Shown here: one piece after another, positions 24,381-32,819 of the stretch
Layout: each line of letters starts with the position of its first letter
Numbering within the stretch: position 1 is the first letter of the stretch
From: a virus
IMG/VR virus record: IMGVR_UViG_3300030503_000573
Coordinates: 1 to 64,000 of that record
Strand: one strand, 5' to 3'
Length of the DNA: 64,000 bases
The notes under the pieces: model-generated
Told to the model about the DNA's origin: nothing
What the model saw: the letters and a program-made list of their open reading frames with translations, nothing else
The model's database searches: none
Translations under genes and position numbers: made by a program

Positions 24381-24401
24381 CTGGTAGACCGCGAAGACCT
24401 C

Positions 24402-24686
24402 ATGGTCATCAACGGTGCGCGCTACCGCGAAGACGCCCAGGCCATACGCCGCGTGATCGCCGCAGCCCGGCCCTGGGAACCTGTAGGGCCTGACACCCCG
24501 GTCAACACCTGGCTCTACACGGCCCGCGAGGGCGAGCGCGGGGTCAACCTGTGCATGCTGCTGAGGATTGACGGCTTAGACGAGTGGGTTGAGGCCGGCT
24601 CGGGCGCCACCACCGTCACCCACCACAGCTTCGCCGCCCCGACGCACTACATGGTGCCCCTGGCGCTGCCGTGGGAGGTGGGGTGA
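24402..24686 (+). CDS. Hypothetical early protein (94 aa)
   Basis: First complete gene of the early operon. Contains VINGARYREDAQAIRRVIAA, TPVNTWLYTAREGERGVNLC and DEWVEAGSGATTVTHHSFAA. No family recognised. The frame extends upstream through an amber codon to an ATG at 24324 with the real ribosome site; ATG 24402 itself has no good ribosome site, so translation may depend on the leader ORF. Its stop overlaps the next start (TGATG). Confidence 0.5.
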   Translation: MVINGARYREDAQAIRRVIAAARPWEPVGPDTPVNTWLYTAREGERGVNLCMLLRIDGLDEWVEAGSGATTVTHHSFAAPTHYMVPLALPWEVG

Positions 24687-25312
24687 TGACCGATCACGCG
24701 GAAGCGCTGGCGGAGGCGTTGCAAGCCATCGTCGCTCCCCACGGCAATTGGAGGGCGACCGACCTGTCTGGCCCGCGCGGCATGAATGCGGAGATCGCCA
24801 GAGACGTGCTCCGCGCCTACACCGCCGCCAAGGCCCAACCTGCGGACTCCGATGTTTGCCCGCACGACAGGAAGTCGTGCTTTGTAGGGCGCGATACAGA
24901 CGACGCCCACTTCCGCTGCGGGACCGTCGCTTGTCCCAATCCGCTAAACCCGAACGCGCTTCCTGCCCAACCTGCGGGCGGGGAGGGGGAATGGGTGATG
25001 GTGCCGAGGGAGGCGACAGCGGACATGGTTAAGTCCGGACGGTCAGCCCGAGCAGAGGTCGGACGCGATACCGGCTCAAACTTGGTGAGGGCTTGTTATG
25101 CCGCCATGCTCGTGGCCGCTCCCGCCGCCCCTCCAGCCATAGAGGCACAGTGGAGGCCAATTACAGATGAAGCCGTCCAGGCCGCATGGAGCGCGTGGTG
25201 CGCGACTCCGGAGGTCAAGCACGCGCAAACCGGCGAACCCGTCTCTGACTCGTTGGTTGCTATGAGAGCGGCTCTCGAAGCTGCTCGCACCCACCGGAGC
25301 CAGCAGCAATGA
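24686..25312 (+). CDS. Hypothetical modular early protein (208 aa)
   Basis: Start ATG 24686 shares a base with the upstream stop. The C-terminal half carries the common phage/prophage module EWVMVPREATADMVKSG, then RACYAAMLVAAPAAPP, seen attached to DUF551-like and other small early proteins. Upstream there is a Cys/His cluster (VCPHDRKSCFVGRD, AHFRCGTVACPNP) that could bind zinc. Function unknown; likely host-interaction or accessory. Confidence 0.5.
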   Translation: MTDHAEALAEALQAIVAPHGNWRATDLSGPRGMNAEIARDVLRAYTAAKAQPADSDVCPHDRKSCFVGRDTDDAHFRCGTVACPNPLNPNALPAQPAGGEGEWVMVPREATADMVKSGRSARAEVGRDTGSNLVRACYAAMLVAAPAAPPAIEAQWRPITDEAVQAAWSAWCATPEVKHAQTGEPVSDSLVAMRAALEAARTHRSQQQ

Positions 25313-25530
25313 CCTCCAGGGCAAAGTGGGCCGGCACGGCACTCCAGATCGCGGGCGTGTTCGCGATGTCCTCCCGCCTCGCACCCCCGTGGGCTGCCTT
25401 CATGATCATGTTCGCCGGCTCGCTGGTCTGGTCGAGCGCCGCCGTGCTCACCCGCGACTGGCCAGCAGCCACACTCAACCTCGCCTTCGTCGGCTCCAAC
25501 CTGCTCGGCATCTGGAGGTGGACACAGTGA
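25309..25530 (+). CDS. Small membrane protein, two or three helices (73 aa)
   Basis: ATGA overlap with the preceding gene. Hydrophobic segments: ALQIAGVFAMSSRLAPPWAA, FMIMFAGSLVWSSAAVLTRD and LNLAFVGSNLLGIWRW. The arrangement resembles a fragment of a PnuC-like or generic inner-membrane protein but is too short for a transporter. Unknown function; inner membrane location is likely. Confidence 0.55.
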   Translation: MTSRAKWAGTALQIAGVFAMSSRLAPPWAAFMIMFAGSLVWSSAAVLTRDWPAATLNLAFVGSNLLGIWRWTQ

Positions 25531-27245
25531 CCGACGAGCCCCCCGTCAAGCTCTGCCTCGGTGGCTCGCTGCCCCCCTTCCTCGCCCGGGCGCTCGCCGA
25601 GGGGGCCGGCCGCCTGCTCACCCCGGCGCCAGAGCCCGAGCCAGAGGCAGCGCCGAAGACGCGCTCTGGGCAGGTGATGTCGTCGCTGCCGGAGGAGGCC
25701 TACCTCGTGCGGGTCGCCGCTCCCTACTGGAGCCAGCACGGGCACCCGGCTGGGTTCACCCCACCCCCCACCGCCACCCCCTACCAGGCCGAGCACGCAG
25801 CCCTTCACGCCCTCGACAAGGCCTGGGGCCTGCTGTGGGAGCAGGGCACCGGCAAGACCTTCGCCATCATCCACGACGCCGCCGCGCTCTTCGCTGCCGG
25901 CCACATACGGGTGATGATCGTCGTCGCCCCGGCGGGCGTGCACCTCAACTGGACGCGCGAGGAGCTGCCGAAGCACTGGCCGCCCTCGGCCCCGCCGGTC
26001 GACGCCTTCGAGTGGGACCCCCAGCGGACGGAGCAGAAGGGCTACGTGGCCGTGTTCCGGTCCTGGCTCGACCGGCTGGCCTCCAAGCCCGGGCGTGCCT
26101 ACGTGCTCGCCCTCGCCTACGACGGGGCTGCGACCGAGGCCGGCAACATCGCCATCCGCAGGGCGCTCAAGGCAGCAGGCGGCCTCGCGCTGTACGTGGC
26201 CGACGAGTCGCAGCGCATCAAGACGCCGGGTGCGACCCGCACCAAGCGCATCATTGCCCAGGGGCACCTGGCCTCGCACCGCCGCATCGCCAGCGGCACG
26301 CCGGCCGAGACGCCGTACGACTTCTACACCCAGCTTCGGTTCCTCGACCCGCTGTTCTGGATACGGGAACTCGATGTGGACACGTTCACCGCCTTCCGCT
26401 CCTACTTCTCCGAGTACGAAGACGCCTACGGGGCGGGCGGCCGGCGCTACCCGAGCTTCAAGAACTACCGCCGGCTCGATGAGCTTCAGGCCCTTCTGGG
26501 CAAGGCCACGAGCCGGGTGCTGAAGCCCGAGGGGCTGCCGGCCCAGACCTACGGCCGGGTGGTCCACCCGATGACCAACTCGCAGCGGCGGGCGTACGAG
26601 GAGCTTCACACCGAGGCGATGACCCTGCTGGACTCCAACGAGCTGGTCACGGCGGAGCTCGCGCTCACCCTCGCGCTGCGGCTCAACCAGATATGCGCCG
26701 GCCACGTGAGGGCGGTGGCCGGGGGCGAGCCGTTCCTCTTCCCGGGCAACCCGCGCGGCGCGGCGCTTGGCGACTACCTGGAGGACCACGCAAGGCAGCC
26801 CCACCTGGTCTGGTACGCATTTCAGCCCGACGAGGCCCAGGTGGAGGAGGCCTGCGCGCGGGCCGCGCTGAGCATGGCCTTCTACCGGGGCGACGACGAT
26901 GGCCGCGCGATCAGGAGCTTCAAGGATGGCTCGGTCGACGTGCTGGCGGGCAACCTGAGCTCAGGCATGGCCGAGGGCCACACGCTCGTGCGGGCCGCCT
27001 CGGGGCTGTACTTTAGCCGCACGTGGCGCACAATCCAGCGGCGGCAGAGCGAGGACCGCATCCACCGCATCGGCCAGACCGAGCCGGTCCACTACGTCGA
27101 CTTCGTGGCCGACCGCTCGCCTGCCGACGAGCGGCAGCTGGACTGCCTCAGGGGCAAGCGGGCGACGGTCGACCTGGTCATGGGTGACCCGCCGGAGAAG
27201 GCGCGGGCCTGGCTGCGTAGTGCTATATCTGGAGAGGGTAGATGA
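25527..27245 (+). CDS. SNF2-family DNA helicase/translocase (572 aa)
   Basis: GTG at 25527 overlaps the previous stop (GTGA) and has GGAGG 8 nt upstream. Motif I is WEQGTGKTFA (about residue 105), motif II VADESQRIK, motif III SGTPAETPYDFYTQL. The C-terminal RecA lobe ends with the SNF2-type motif V/VI block NLSSGMAEGHTLVRAASGLY and RRQSEDRIHRIGQT. Phage SNF2 proteins act in replication, recombination or transcription displacement; no fused nuclease is visible here. First large enzyme gene of the early operon. Confidence 0.85.
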   Translation: MTDEPPVKLCLGGSLPPFLARALAEGAGRLLTPAPEPEPEAAPKTRSGQVMSSLPEEAYLVRVAAPYWSQHGHPAGFTPPPTATPYQAEHAALHALDKAWGLLWEQGTGKTFAIIHDAAALFAAGHIRVMIVVAPAGVHLNWTREELPKHWPPSAPPVDAFEWDPQRTEQKGYVAVFRSWLDRLASKPGRAYVLALAYDGAATEAGNIAIRRALKAAGGLALYVADESQRIKTPGATRTKRIIAQGHLASHRRIASGTPAETPYDFYTQLRFLDPLFWIRELDVDTFTAFRSYFSEYEDAYGAGGRRYPSFKNYRRLDELQALLGKATSRVLKPEGLPAQTYGRVVHPMTNSQRRAYEELHTEAMTLLDSNELVTAELALTLALRLNQICAGHVRAVAGGEPFLFPGNPRGAALGDYLEDHARQPHLVWYAFQPDEAQVEEACARAALSMAFYRGDDDGRAIRSFKDGSVDVLAGNLSSGMAEGHTLVRAASGLYFSRTWRTIQRRQSEDRIHRIGQTEPVHYVDFVADRSPADERQLDCLRGKRATVDLVMGDPPEKARAWLRSAISGEGR

Positions 27246-27361
27246 GGACTGTCATCATCGCCCTCACCGCCATGCTGCTGTCCGGGTGCGCCCTGCTGGA
27301 GCCGATGCACTGCGGGCCGAAGGGCAACGACGGTGGCGAGTGTGAACTAGGGAGACTCTGA
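27242..27361 (+). CDS. Very small lipoprotein (39 aa)
   Basis: ATG at 27242 overlaps the helicase stop (ATGA). The first 16 residues are a lipoprotein signal (RTVIIALTAMLLSGC) with lipobox LLSG-C; the mature peptide is only about 24 residues and has two more Cys (MHC and GEC). Small phage lipoproteins of this kind can act in superinfection exclusion or envelope modification during early infection; no specific function is shown. Confidence 0.65.
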   Translation: MRTVIIALTAMLLSGCALLEPMHCGPKGNDGGECELGRL

Positions 27362-27364
27362 CAG

Positions 27365-27616
27365 ATGATCAGCCGATACAAGCGCTACCGCAAGGGCAGC
27401 CTCGCCGACCAGGTGTACCTCCACGGGCCACCGCACGTGTGGCAGCCGTCCAGGGTCATCAAGGCTGCCCCGCTGATTGTGCCGTCGCGCCAGGTCAGCC
27501 GGGCCCGGGAGCGCGCTAGCCTCAAGCGAGGGACGCACGCTATGTCCTCTCAAATCCAGCTCCGGGCGCTGCGCGAGGCCCGGGCTATCAGGGACGGAAG
27601 GAGCGAGTTCGAATGA
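27365..27616 (+). CDS. Hypothetical basic protein (83 aa)
   Basis: An 83-residue basic protein (SRYKRYRKGSLADQVYLHGP, VPSRQVSRARERASLKRGTH). It begins 3 nt after the lipoprotein stop and overlaps the next gene by 4 nt. No domain recognised. Confidence 0.5.
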   Translation: MISRYKRYRKGSLADQVYLHGPPHVWQPSRVIKAAPLIVPSRQVSRARERASLKRGTHAMSSQIQLRALREARAIRDGRSEFE

Positions 27617-27930
27617 CCATGCCCGCGCGCCTCAGCGCCAAGCGGTTCCACCGCCGCACCCTGCCCGACGGCTTCGTGCCGGCGTACAGGTACCCCGTCA
27701 CGCGCCGGCACCGCCGGGCCGCCCTCGCCTGGGCGATCAAGGACGCGAAGCGCGACCCCGACGCGGTGCTCAAGTTCCAGCTCGCGCTTGAGGAGCTGCG
27801 GGCCACCTTTCACGCCTCGGTTGAGGCCGGGCTCGACCCCAAGTACCTCAACTCGCAGGCCCGTCAGATGCGCCAGCTCAAGCGCGCGGCGGCGGTGGCC
27901 AAGCGGTTCGCGAGGAAGCCAGCGCAATGA
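27613..27930 (+). CDS. Hypothetical basic helical protein (105 aa)
   Basis: Arg/Lys-rich throughout (AKRFHRRTLPDGFVPAYRYP, RRHRRAALAWAIKDAKRDP, ARQMRQLKRAAAVAKRFARK). Predicted mostly helical after residue 35. The high positive charge would allow nucleic-acid or ribosome binding, but no named family fits. Confidence 0.5.
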   Translation: MTMPARLSAKRFHRRTLPDGFVPAYRYPVTRRHRRAALAWAIKDAKRDPDAVLKFQLALEELRATFHASVEAGLDPKYLNSQARQMRQLKRAAAVAKRFARKPAQ

Positions 27931-28142
27931 TGAGCCGCTTTGAGTTCCTCGTCTTTCTGGCCATGGCCCTGGACCTGACTGTGTTCGCGGTCGACGGAGT
28001 TGTAGAAGGCTACTTCATGCACAGGCCACCAGGCGTCATAGCCATAGGCGCGGTGGCCTTCATGGGCCTGCTAGCATTCATCATACTGTGGGTCTTTATT
28101 GTCGAAGCCATCCGGTGCACGAGGTGGCATCGTGACTACTGA
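27927..28142 (+). CDS. Membrane protein, two helices (71 aa)
   Basis: Hydrophobic segments FLVFLAMALDLTVFAVDGVV and GAVAFMGLLAFIILWVFIV flank a short loop with MHRPPG; the C-terminus is basic. ATGA overlap with the preceding gene. Probable inner membrane protein of unknown function. Confidence 0.55.
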   Translation: MMSRFEFLVFLAMALDLTVFAVDGVVEGYFMHRPPGVIAIGAVAFMGLLAFIILWVFIVEAIRCTRWHRDY

Positions 28143-28707
28143 ACGCGACGGCGACCGAGCCACGGAGCAGGAAGAGGCTCCGCTTGACCCGAAGGAAGCA
28201 CCGGCGGTCGCCGCCGACAGGGAGGGGGCGGCGGGGGCCCGTAAGCCCCGGGTGACGACCAGCGCCGCCCCCTCCCGACCCCTCATCTTCGCCCCGCACC
28301 TGCCGATGCGCCGCGACCCCGAGACCCGGGCCTTCGTGCCCTCCATGGACCTGCGGCCGGTCTCGGCCCACGGCCAGCTGCGGTTCCTCATCCCAGGCGA
28401 CCACTGGGAGGTCGAGCGCATCCAGTCTTGCCCCGACGAGGCCCTAGCTACGATGACCCTGGGCCTCGCGCCGTACGACCACGCCCGGGGCGACGCCCTG
28501 CTGCTGGTAGGCTCGCCCCTGCTGATGGCCCTCATGGGGGCTGCGGCCGCCCCCCTGGGCCGCCCCCTCCGCTTCTTGCTGTGGCAGCGGCAGGAGCGGG
28601 TCTACGAGGCCTTCGAGGCCCACCCGGCCAGCTGCGCCGAAGCGTTGATAGCTCAAGCGAATGAGATAGCGCGCGGCCCCGGCCGGGCCGATAGTCACGC
28701 CTCATAA
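28132..28707 (+). CDS. Hypothetical protein (191 aa)
   Basis: GTG at 28132 with GAGGTGG a few bases upstream overlaps the previous gene by 11 nt. N-terminal ~45 residues are acidic/Ala-rich and look disordered. The folded part contains PHLPMRRDPETRAFVPSMDL, HGQLRFLIPGDHWEVERIQS and a hydrophobic GDALLLVGSPLLMALMGAAA, followed by FLLWQRQERVYEAFEAHPAS. No family recognised. Confidence 0.5.
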   Translation: MTTERDGDRATEQEEAPLDPKEAPAVAADREGAAGARKPRVTTSAAPSRPLIFAPHLPMRRDPETRAFVPSMDLRPVSAHGQLRFLIPGDHWEVERIQSCPDEALATMTLGLAPYDHARGDALLLVGSPLLMALMGAAAAPLGRPLRFLLWQRQERVYEAFEAHPASCAEALIAQANEIARGPGRADSHAS

Positions 28708-28729
28708 GGCAAGAGGGGAACTCACCGAA

Positions 28730-29533
28730 ATGTCGCTCAAGGCTCGCCAGGGCGGATGCGAGGAAGCATCGCCATTCTCGCGGGAAGGCTACATCCCGTG
28801 CAACGCTCCCGCCGTGCGCATGATCAGCTGGCCTGATCGTGGTGAGGGCCCCTACCGCATGTGTGGGGCGTGCGCCGACCACAGCGTGAGGAACCGGGGC
28901 GCCACTGACATTGGCCCGTACGAGGGGCCGCCACTCACGGCTGTTCCACTGAGGGCCGACACGCTCACGGCCGACGCCGCCGCATACGAGGCCGACGCCG
29001 CAGACCCCACCGCGCAGGACGAGAACCTGCTGAGCCGCATCACCCGCCTCGCCCGCGAGGCCCGCGAGGCGGAGGCCGACGTGGAGCGCGCGAACGCCGC
29101 ACTCAAGGCTGCGCAGGACCGGGTGCGCGGGCTGGTCGAGAACATGCTGCCCAACGCCATGGACGAGGCCCAGCAGAAGAAGCTCACCACCACCGACGGG
29201 TGGGAGCTGTCGCGCGGCGAGATACTGCGGGCGTCGATACCGCCCGCGCTGCTCGACCGGGCGATCATGTGGCTCAACGCCAACGGGGCCGGCTCCATCG
29301 TCAAGCGCGAATTCAAGCTGGAGTTCGGCAAGGGCGAGGACCAGAAGGCCGCCGAGGCGCACGACCTGCTGCTGTCCAGGGGCTTCGCCCACGGCGACAA
29401 GCAGAGCGTCCACCCCCAGACCCTCCAGGCCACGCTCAAGGAGAAGATGGCCGCCGGGCAGGAGGTGCCCATGGACCTGTTCGGGGTGTACATACAGCCC
29501 ATCGTGCGCATGAAAGGTCCAAAGGGCGCGTGA
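28730..29533 (+). CDS. Zinc-ribbon-like and coiled-coil protein (267 aa)
   Basis: The N-terminal ~60 residues hold paired Cys motifs (REGYIPCNAPAVRM and YRMCGACADH), suggesting a small zinc ribbon. Residues ~95-140 are an acidic/Arg coiled coil (RITRLAREAREAEADVERAN). The C-terminal ~120 residues form a separate domain (PPALLDRAIMWLNANGAGSI, VKREFKLEFGKGEDQKAAEA, ending FGVYIQPIVRMKGPKG) which I have seen repeatedly in phage early regions without a known function. Next to recombination/replication-type genes. Confidence 0.55.
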   Translation: MSLKARQGGCEEASPFSREGYIPCNAPAVRMISWPDRGEGPYRMCGACADHSVRNRGATDIGPYEGPPLTAVPLRADTLTADAAAYEADAADPTAQDENLLSRITRLAREAREAEADVERANAALKAAQDRVRGLVENMLPNAMDEAQQKKLTTTDGWELSRGEILRASIPPALLDRAIMWLNANGAGSIVKREFKLEFGKGEDQKAAEAHDLLLSRGFAHGDKQSVHPQTLQATLKEKMAAGQEVPMDLFGVYIQPIVRMKGPKGA

Positions 29534-29649
29534 TGGGCTTCCTCGTCAACCTCGGCCTCGCCGTGCTGTTCACCCTTGCCACAGGTGCGCTGGGTGCTGG
29601 CCTGTTCGAGCTTGGCTGGGCGATGATGCACACGCCGGTGTGTCGCTAG
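29533..29649 (+). CDS. Very small membrane protein (38 aa)
   Basis: ATG at 29533 shares a base with the upstream stop; TAG at 29647. One predicted membrane helix (FLVNLGLAVLFTLATGALGA) followed by FELGWAMMHTPVCR. Start and stop are both tightly coupled with neighbours. Function unknown. Confidence 0.55.
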   Translation: MGFLVNLGLAVLFTLATGALGAGLFELGWAMMHTPVCR

Positions 29650-29871
29650 ATGGGCAGCGCCATTCAGAAGGCCACTGCTGTCGCTGGGCTGATCGCCTCG
29701 ATGACTGCCGCCTACTGGATAGGTTTCCAGACGAGCAACGACCAGTTTGAACACCCCGCGTCATGCGGGGCGCAGGTGCCTGCGCCGGGGCACCCTAAAG
29801 AGCCCGCCGCATCTAGCACAGGAGGCCCGAGTGGCCACAGCAACGAAGGAGAAGCCGCCCGTCGGCGGTGA
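29650..29871 (+). CDS. Small membrane-anchored protein (73 aa)
   Basis: Starts directly after the previous TAG. Residues ~8-28 form one hydrophobic helix (ATAVAGLIASMTAAYWIGFQ); the rest is a short polar tail (EHPASCGAQVPAPGHPKEPA). Overlaps the next gene by 41 nt, so the C-terminus may be shorter in function than it appears. No family recognised. Confidence 0.45.
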   Translation: MGSAIQKATAVAGLIASMTAAYWIGFQTSNDQFEHPASCGAQVPAPGHPKEPAASSTGGPSGHSNEGEAARRR

Positions 29872-30742
29872 GCAGGACCACGTCGACCCCAAGACGGGCG
29901 AGCTGGTCTCAGCAGAAGACCAGGCCCGGGCGCTCGCCCTGGCCGACGCAGAGGCCTACGACGAGGACGCCGGGGCCGGCTTTGAGAACCAGACGGCGGC
30001 CGACGTCGCGGTCCCGTTCCTCGCCGTGCTGCAGCCGACCTCGCCCCAGGTCCAGAGCGACCACCCCGACGCCCCCCGCCCCGGCGGCATCATCAACACC
30101 ACCACCGGTGCTGTGGTGCTGGGCTCGGTAGGCATGCTGTTCGTGCCGGCCCTCACGCGCCACGTCTTCGTGGAGTGGGTGGACCGCGACAAGGGCGGTG
30201 GCTACATCGGGGAGCACGAGGTCGACTCAGACCTCATCAAGCGGGTGCGCACCACCCAGCCGCTCGGCGACTACAAGCACCCCGAGACCGGCAACGACCT
30301 GGTCGAGACCTTCTACGTCTACGGCCTCCAGGTTGGCGACGACGGCATCGGGTGGCCGGCGATCTTCCCGTTCTCCTCGACGTTCATCCGCCCCTACCGC
30401 GACTGGATGTTCAAGGCGAAGTCCATCTCCATCAAGCTGCCCGACAGGGTGCTGACGAACCTGCCGCTCTTCGCCCACACCTGGCGCATCAAGACCGTGC
30501 GCAACGAGAAGAACGGCAACACCTGGTTCACCCCGGTGGTCGGCTTCGCGGGCAACGACGCCGAGGACAGCCGGAACCCGCCGACTTCGCAGCTGTACGA
30601 GGGCGCCAAGCAGGTGCGGGCGGCGATCTCCTCCGGGGCCCTGCGCGCCGCGACCGAGACTCTGGCCGGCGGTGGCAAGCCGGAGGACGGAGCCGGCCGC
30701 GAGGGTCGCGAGACCAAGAAGGCGGCGAACGCGCCGTTCTAG
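29831..30742 (+). CDS. Early protein, possible ssDNA-metabolism factor (303 aa)
   Basis: GTG at 29831 with AGGAGG 6 nt upstream. Middle region: AVPFLAVLQPTSPQVQSDHP, VLGSVGMLFVPALTRHVFVE, FSSTFIRPYRDWMFKAKSIS and LFAHTWRIKTVRNEKNGNTW, a beta-rich single-domain look; the C-terminal 40 residues are flexible and end NAPF. Homologues sit next to helicases in phage early operons, suggesting a ssDNA-binding or annealing accessory, but I cannot name a family. The gene lies directly before a RecD-like helicase. Confidence 0.5.
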   Translation: MATATKEKPPVGGEQDHVDPKTGELVSAEDQARALALADAEAYDEDAGAGFENQTAADVAVPFLAVLQPTSPQVQSDHPDAPRPGGIINTTTGAVVLGSVGMLFVPALTRHVFVEWVDRDKGGGYIGEHEVDSDLIKRVRTTQPLGDYKHPETGNDLVETFYVYGLQVGDDGIGWPAIFPFSSTFIRPYRDWMFKAKSISIKLPDRVLTNLPLFAHTWRIKTVRNEKNGNTWFTPVVGFAGNDAEDSRNPPTSQLYEGAKQVRAAISSGALRAATETLAGGGKPEDGAGREGRETKKAANAPF

Positions 30743-30832
30743 CCGAACGGCCGGGGGAAGCGAAGACCCCGGCCCAGGCCCCGCCGAGAAGTTCCCCTCC
30801 CGGCGGGGCCGCCCCCTTGATGGAGCACACCC

Positions 30833-32080
30833 GTGGACGGCTCTGGACTCTCATGGAACCCCCAGCAGCAGGGGGCCCTCGACCGGGCCCGGCGCTGGCT
30901 GGACGCGCCCGTGCGGGCCGAGAGCCAGGTCTTCCGCATGTTCGGGTACGCAGGCGTCGGCAAGACGACACTGGCCCGCACGCTGGCGCAGCACGCCGGC
31001 CCGGGGGTGCTGGCCGCCGCCTACACCGGCAAGGCGGCCCACGTGCTGACGCAGAAGGGGCTGCCGGCCCAGACCATCCACAGCCTCATCTACGACCCCG
31101 CCGGCATGGACAACCGGAAGGAAGCCGCGCTCCGGTTGGAGCTGTCACAGCTGGAGCAGGTGCAGGAGGCCGAGCCGAACCCGCTGACCGAGCAGCGCAT
31201 CGAAGCGCTCCAGCACGCCATCGAGAAGGCCCGCGCGAGCGCCCAGATGCGGTGGACGCTCAAGGAGTACTCGGACCTCGCCGACGCCTCGCTGCTGATA
31301 CTCGACGAGGTCTCCATGGTCGACGAGGAGGTGGCCCGCGACCTGCTGAGCTTCGGGGTGCGGGTGCTGTGTCTGGGCGACCCGGCCCAGCTGCCACCGG
31401 TGCGGGGCGCGGGGTTCTTCATGGACGCCGAGCCGGACGTGCTGCTCACCGAGGTGGTGCGGCAGGCGGCTGACAACCCCATCCTCGCGCTGGCCACGGC
31501 CGCCCGCGAAGGCCGGAGCATACCGTACGGTGAGTGGGAGACCGCCGCCGGCTCGGCGCGCGTGGTGCGCCGCGTAGGAGCCGAGAGCGCCCAGACAGCT
31601 GACCAGATCATCTGCGGCACCAACCGCAAGCGCCAGTCCATCAACGCCCGCATGCGGCAGCTGAAGGGCATGCTGGGCTACGACATGCCGCAGCCCGGCG
31701 AGCGCCTCATCTGCCTGCGCAACGACCGCGAGCGCGGGCTGCTCAACGGGCAGATGTGGGGTGTGCTGGACCGCGACGGGCCGGTTTGGAGCCCGGGGGA
31801 CGAGGCGGTTGACCTGTGGCTCCAGGAGGAAGGCTCCGACCGTGTGGAGCACCTGCTGGTCGAGGCCCCTGGGTTGCTCGACGAGGCCCAGCTGTCCAAG
31901 TGGCCGCTCGCGGCCCAGATGACGTGGGGCTACGCAGTGACCGTGCACAAGGCTCAGGGAAGCGAGTGGGGCCGGGTGCTGATGTTCGACGACTGGCCTG
32001 GCTCGGGCGAGGAGCGGCAGCGCTGGCTGTACACGGGGCTGACCCGGGCAGCGCGCGAGCTGGTGCTGGTGAGGGAGTGA
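30833..32080 (+). CDS. RecD/Dda-like SF1B DNA helicase (415 aa)
   Basis: Superfamily 1B helicase acting 5' to 3'. Motif I FGYAGVGKTTLA (about residue 38), motif Ia YTGKAAHVL, motif II LILDEVSMVD, motif III LCLGDPAQLPPV, motif V WGYAVTVHKAQGSEW and motif VI YTGLTRAARELVL. Length matches Dda/Pif1-like phage helicases. GTG at 30833 has GGAG upstream. A role in origin melting, replication restart or recombination is likely by analogy with T4 Dda. Confidence 0.9.
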   Translation: MDGSGLSWNPQQQGALDRARRWLDAPVRAESQVFRMFGYAGVGKTTLARTLAQHAGPGVLAAAYTGKAAHVLTQKGLPAQTIHSLIYDPAGMDNRKEAALRLELSQLEQVQEAEPNPLTEQRIEALQHAIEKARASAQMRWTLKEYSDLADASLLILDEVSMVDEEVARDLLSFGVRVLCLGDPAQLPPVRGAGFFMDAEPDVLLTEVVRQAADNPILALATAAREGRSIPYGEWETAAGSARVVRRVGAESAQTADQIICGTNRKRQSINARMRQLKGMLGYDMPQPGERLICLRNDRERGLLNGQMWGVLDRDGPVWSPGDEAVDLWLQEEGSDRVEHLLVEAPGLLDEAQLSKWPLAAQMTWGYAVTVHKAQGSEWGRVLMFDDWPGSGEERQRWLYTGLTRAARELVLVRE

Positions 32081-32316
32081 TGAGGAAAGAACGCAGCACC
32101 GAGCTGGGGCTGACCTTCATCATGGTCAGGCAGGTCAGGGACCAGCATGGGGTCACCGTCGTGCTGCGGGCAGTCGACTCTGCGGTGGATGAGGCCACAA
32201 TGCTGCCCGGGGGCACCCGCGTGACTGGTGAGCTCAGCTTTACCTTCACAGACATGGTATCCTTTGATCAGATGAGCTGGGACTTCCGCCGGCCAGTCAA
32301 GGGGAGTGTGGGGTGA
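32080..32316 (+). CDS. Hypothetical small protein (78 aa)
   Basis: A 78-residue beta-rich protein (LGLTFIMVRQVRDQHGVTVV, GTRVTGELSFTFTDMVSFDQ). Start ATG 32080 shares a base with the helicase stop. No family recognised. Confidence 0.5.
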   Translation: MRKERSTELGLTFIMVRQVRDQHGVTVVLRAVDSAVDEATMLPGGTRVTGELSFTFTDMVSFDQMSWDFRRPVKGSVG

Positions 32317-32819
32317 GGCCAGTCCTGGTGGGCATAGCGCCGAGCCGTCCAGGGTCGGAAGGGCAGCCACTCTCGGCGCTCGGCGGCCGCAGTACGGGGG
32401 CAACGCTGGCCGAGCTGGCTGGGCTCTCGGCGTCCCAGTACATGATGCGCTTCGACCGGGTGAACCTCTGCGCCACTACCCAGGCCAGCACGATCAGGAC
32501 GTCAGTCGGGCGGCCCTACGCCGAGATGCTGGCAGGTTCGCTGCTGCGGGGCCGGCGCGTCGTCCTTCTGGGCATGAACGTGGTCGAGTGCTTTGGGCTG
32601 GAGGAGTTCCGGTGTGACCTGGCCGAGTGGTTCGATACCAGGGAGATCAGGCCACAGGCGGGCTGGGCCGGCTACCGTGCTGGCATGGTCCCGCCATTCA
32701 ACTACGCCATCCTGCCGCACCCCAGCGGGCGCAACCGCTGGTACAACGAACCCGCCAACCGCGAGCGCGCCCGGGCCTTCATGACCGAGCTGGCCGAGGG
32801 CTGGGAAGGAGCCGACTGA
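32313..32819 (+). CDS. UDG-superfamily-like protein (168 aa)
   Basis: GTG at 32313 overlaps the prior stop. Sequence follows the uracil-DNA-glycosylase-like layout: VGIAPSRPG near the N-terminus (in place of GEAPG), a middle FDRVNLCATTQ, a strand VVLLGMNVVECFGL, and a C-terminal YAILPHPSGRNRWYN similar to the PHPS/HPSP loop. The catalytic water-activating residue of classical UDG is not certain, so this may be a UDG-fold protein with another job. In a phage likely to carry modified thymine/uracil bases, a base-editing or protective role is possible. Confidence 0.55.
   Translation: MRPVLVGIAPSRPGSEGQPLSALGGRSTGATLAELAGLSASQYMMRFDRVNLCATTQASTIRTSVGRPYAEMLAGSLLRGRRVVLLGMNVVECFGLEEFRCDLAEWFDTREIRPQAGWAGYRAGMVPPFNYAILPHPSGRNRWYNEPANRERARAFMTELAEGWEGAD

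Noticed and set aside
25260-26804. 514-codon minus-strand frame
   Set aside because: Antisense to the SNF2 helicase with intact motifs; composition typical of a shadow.
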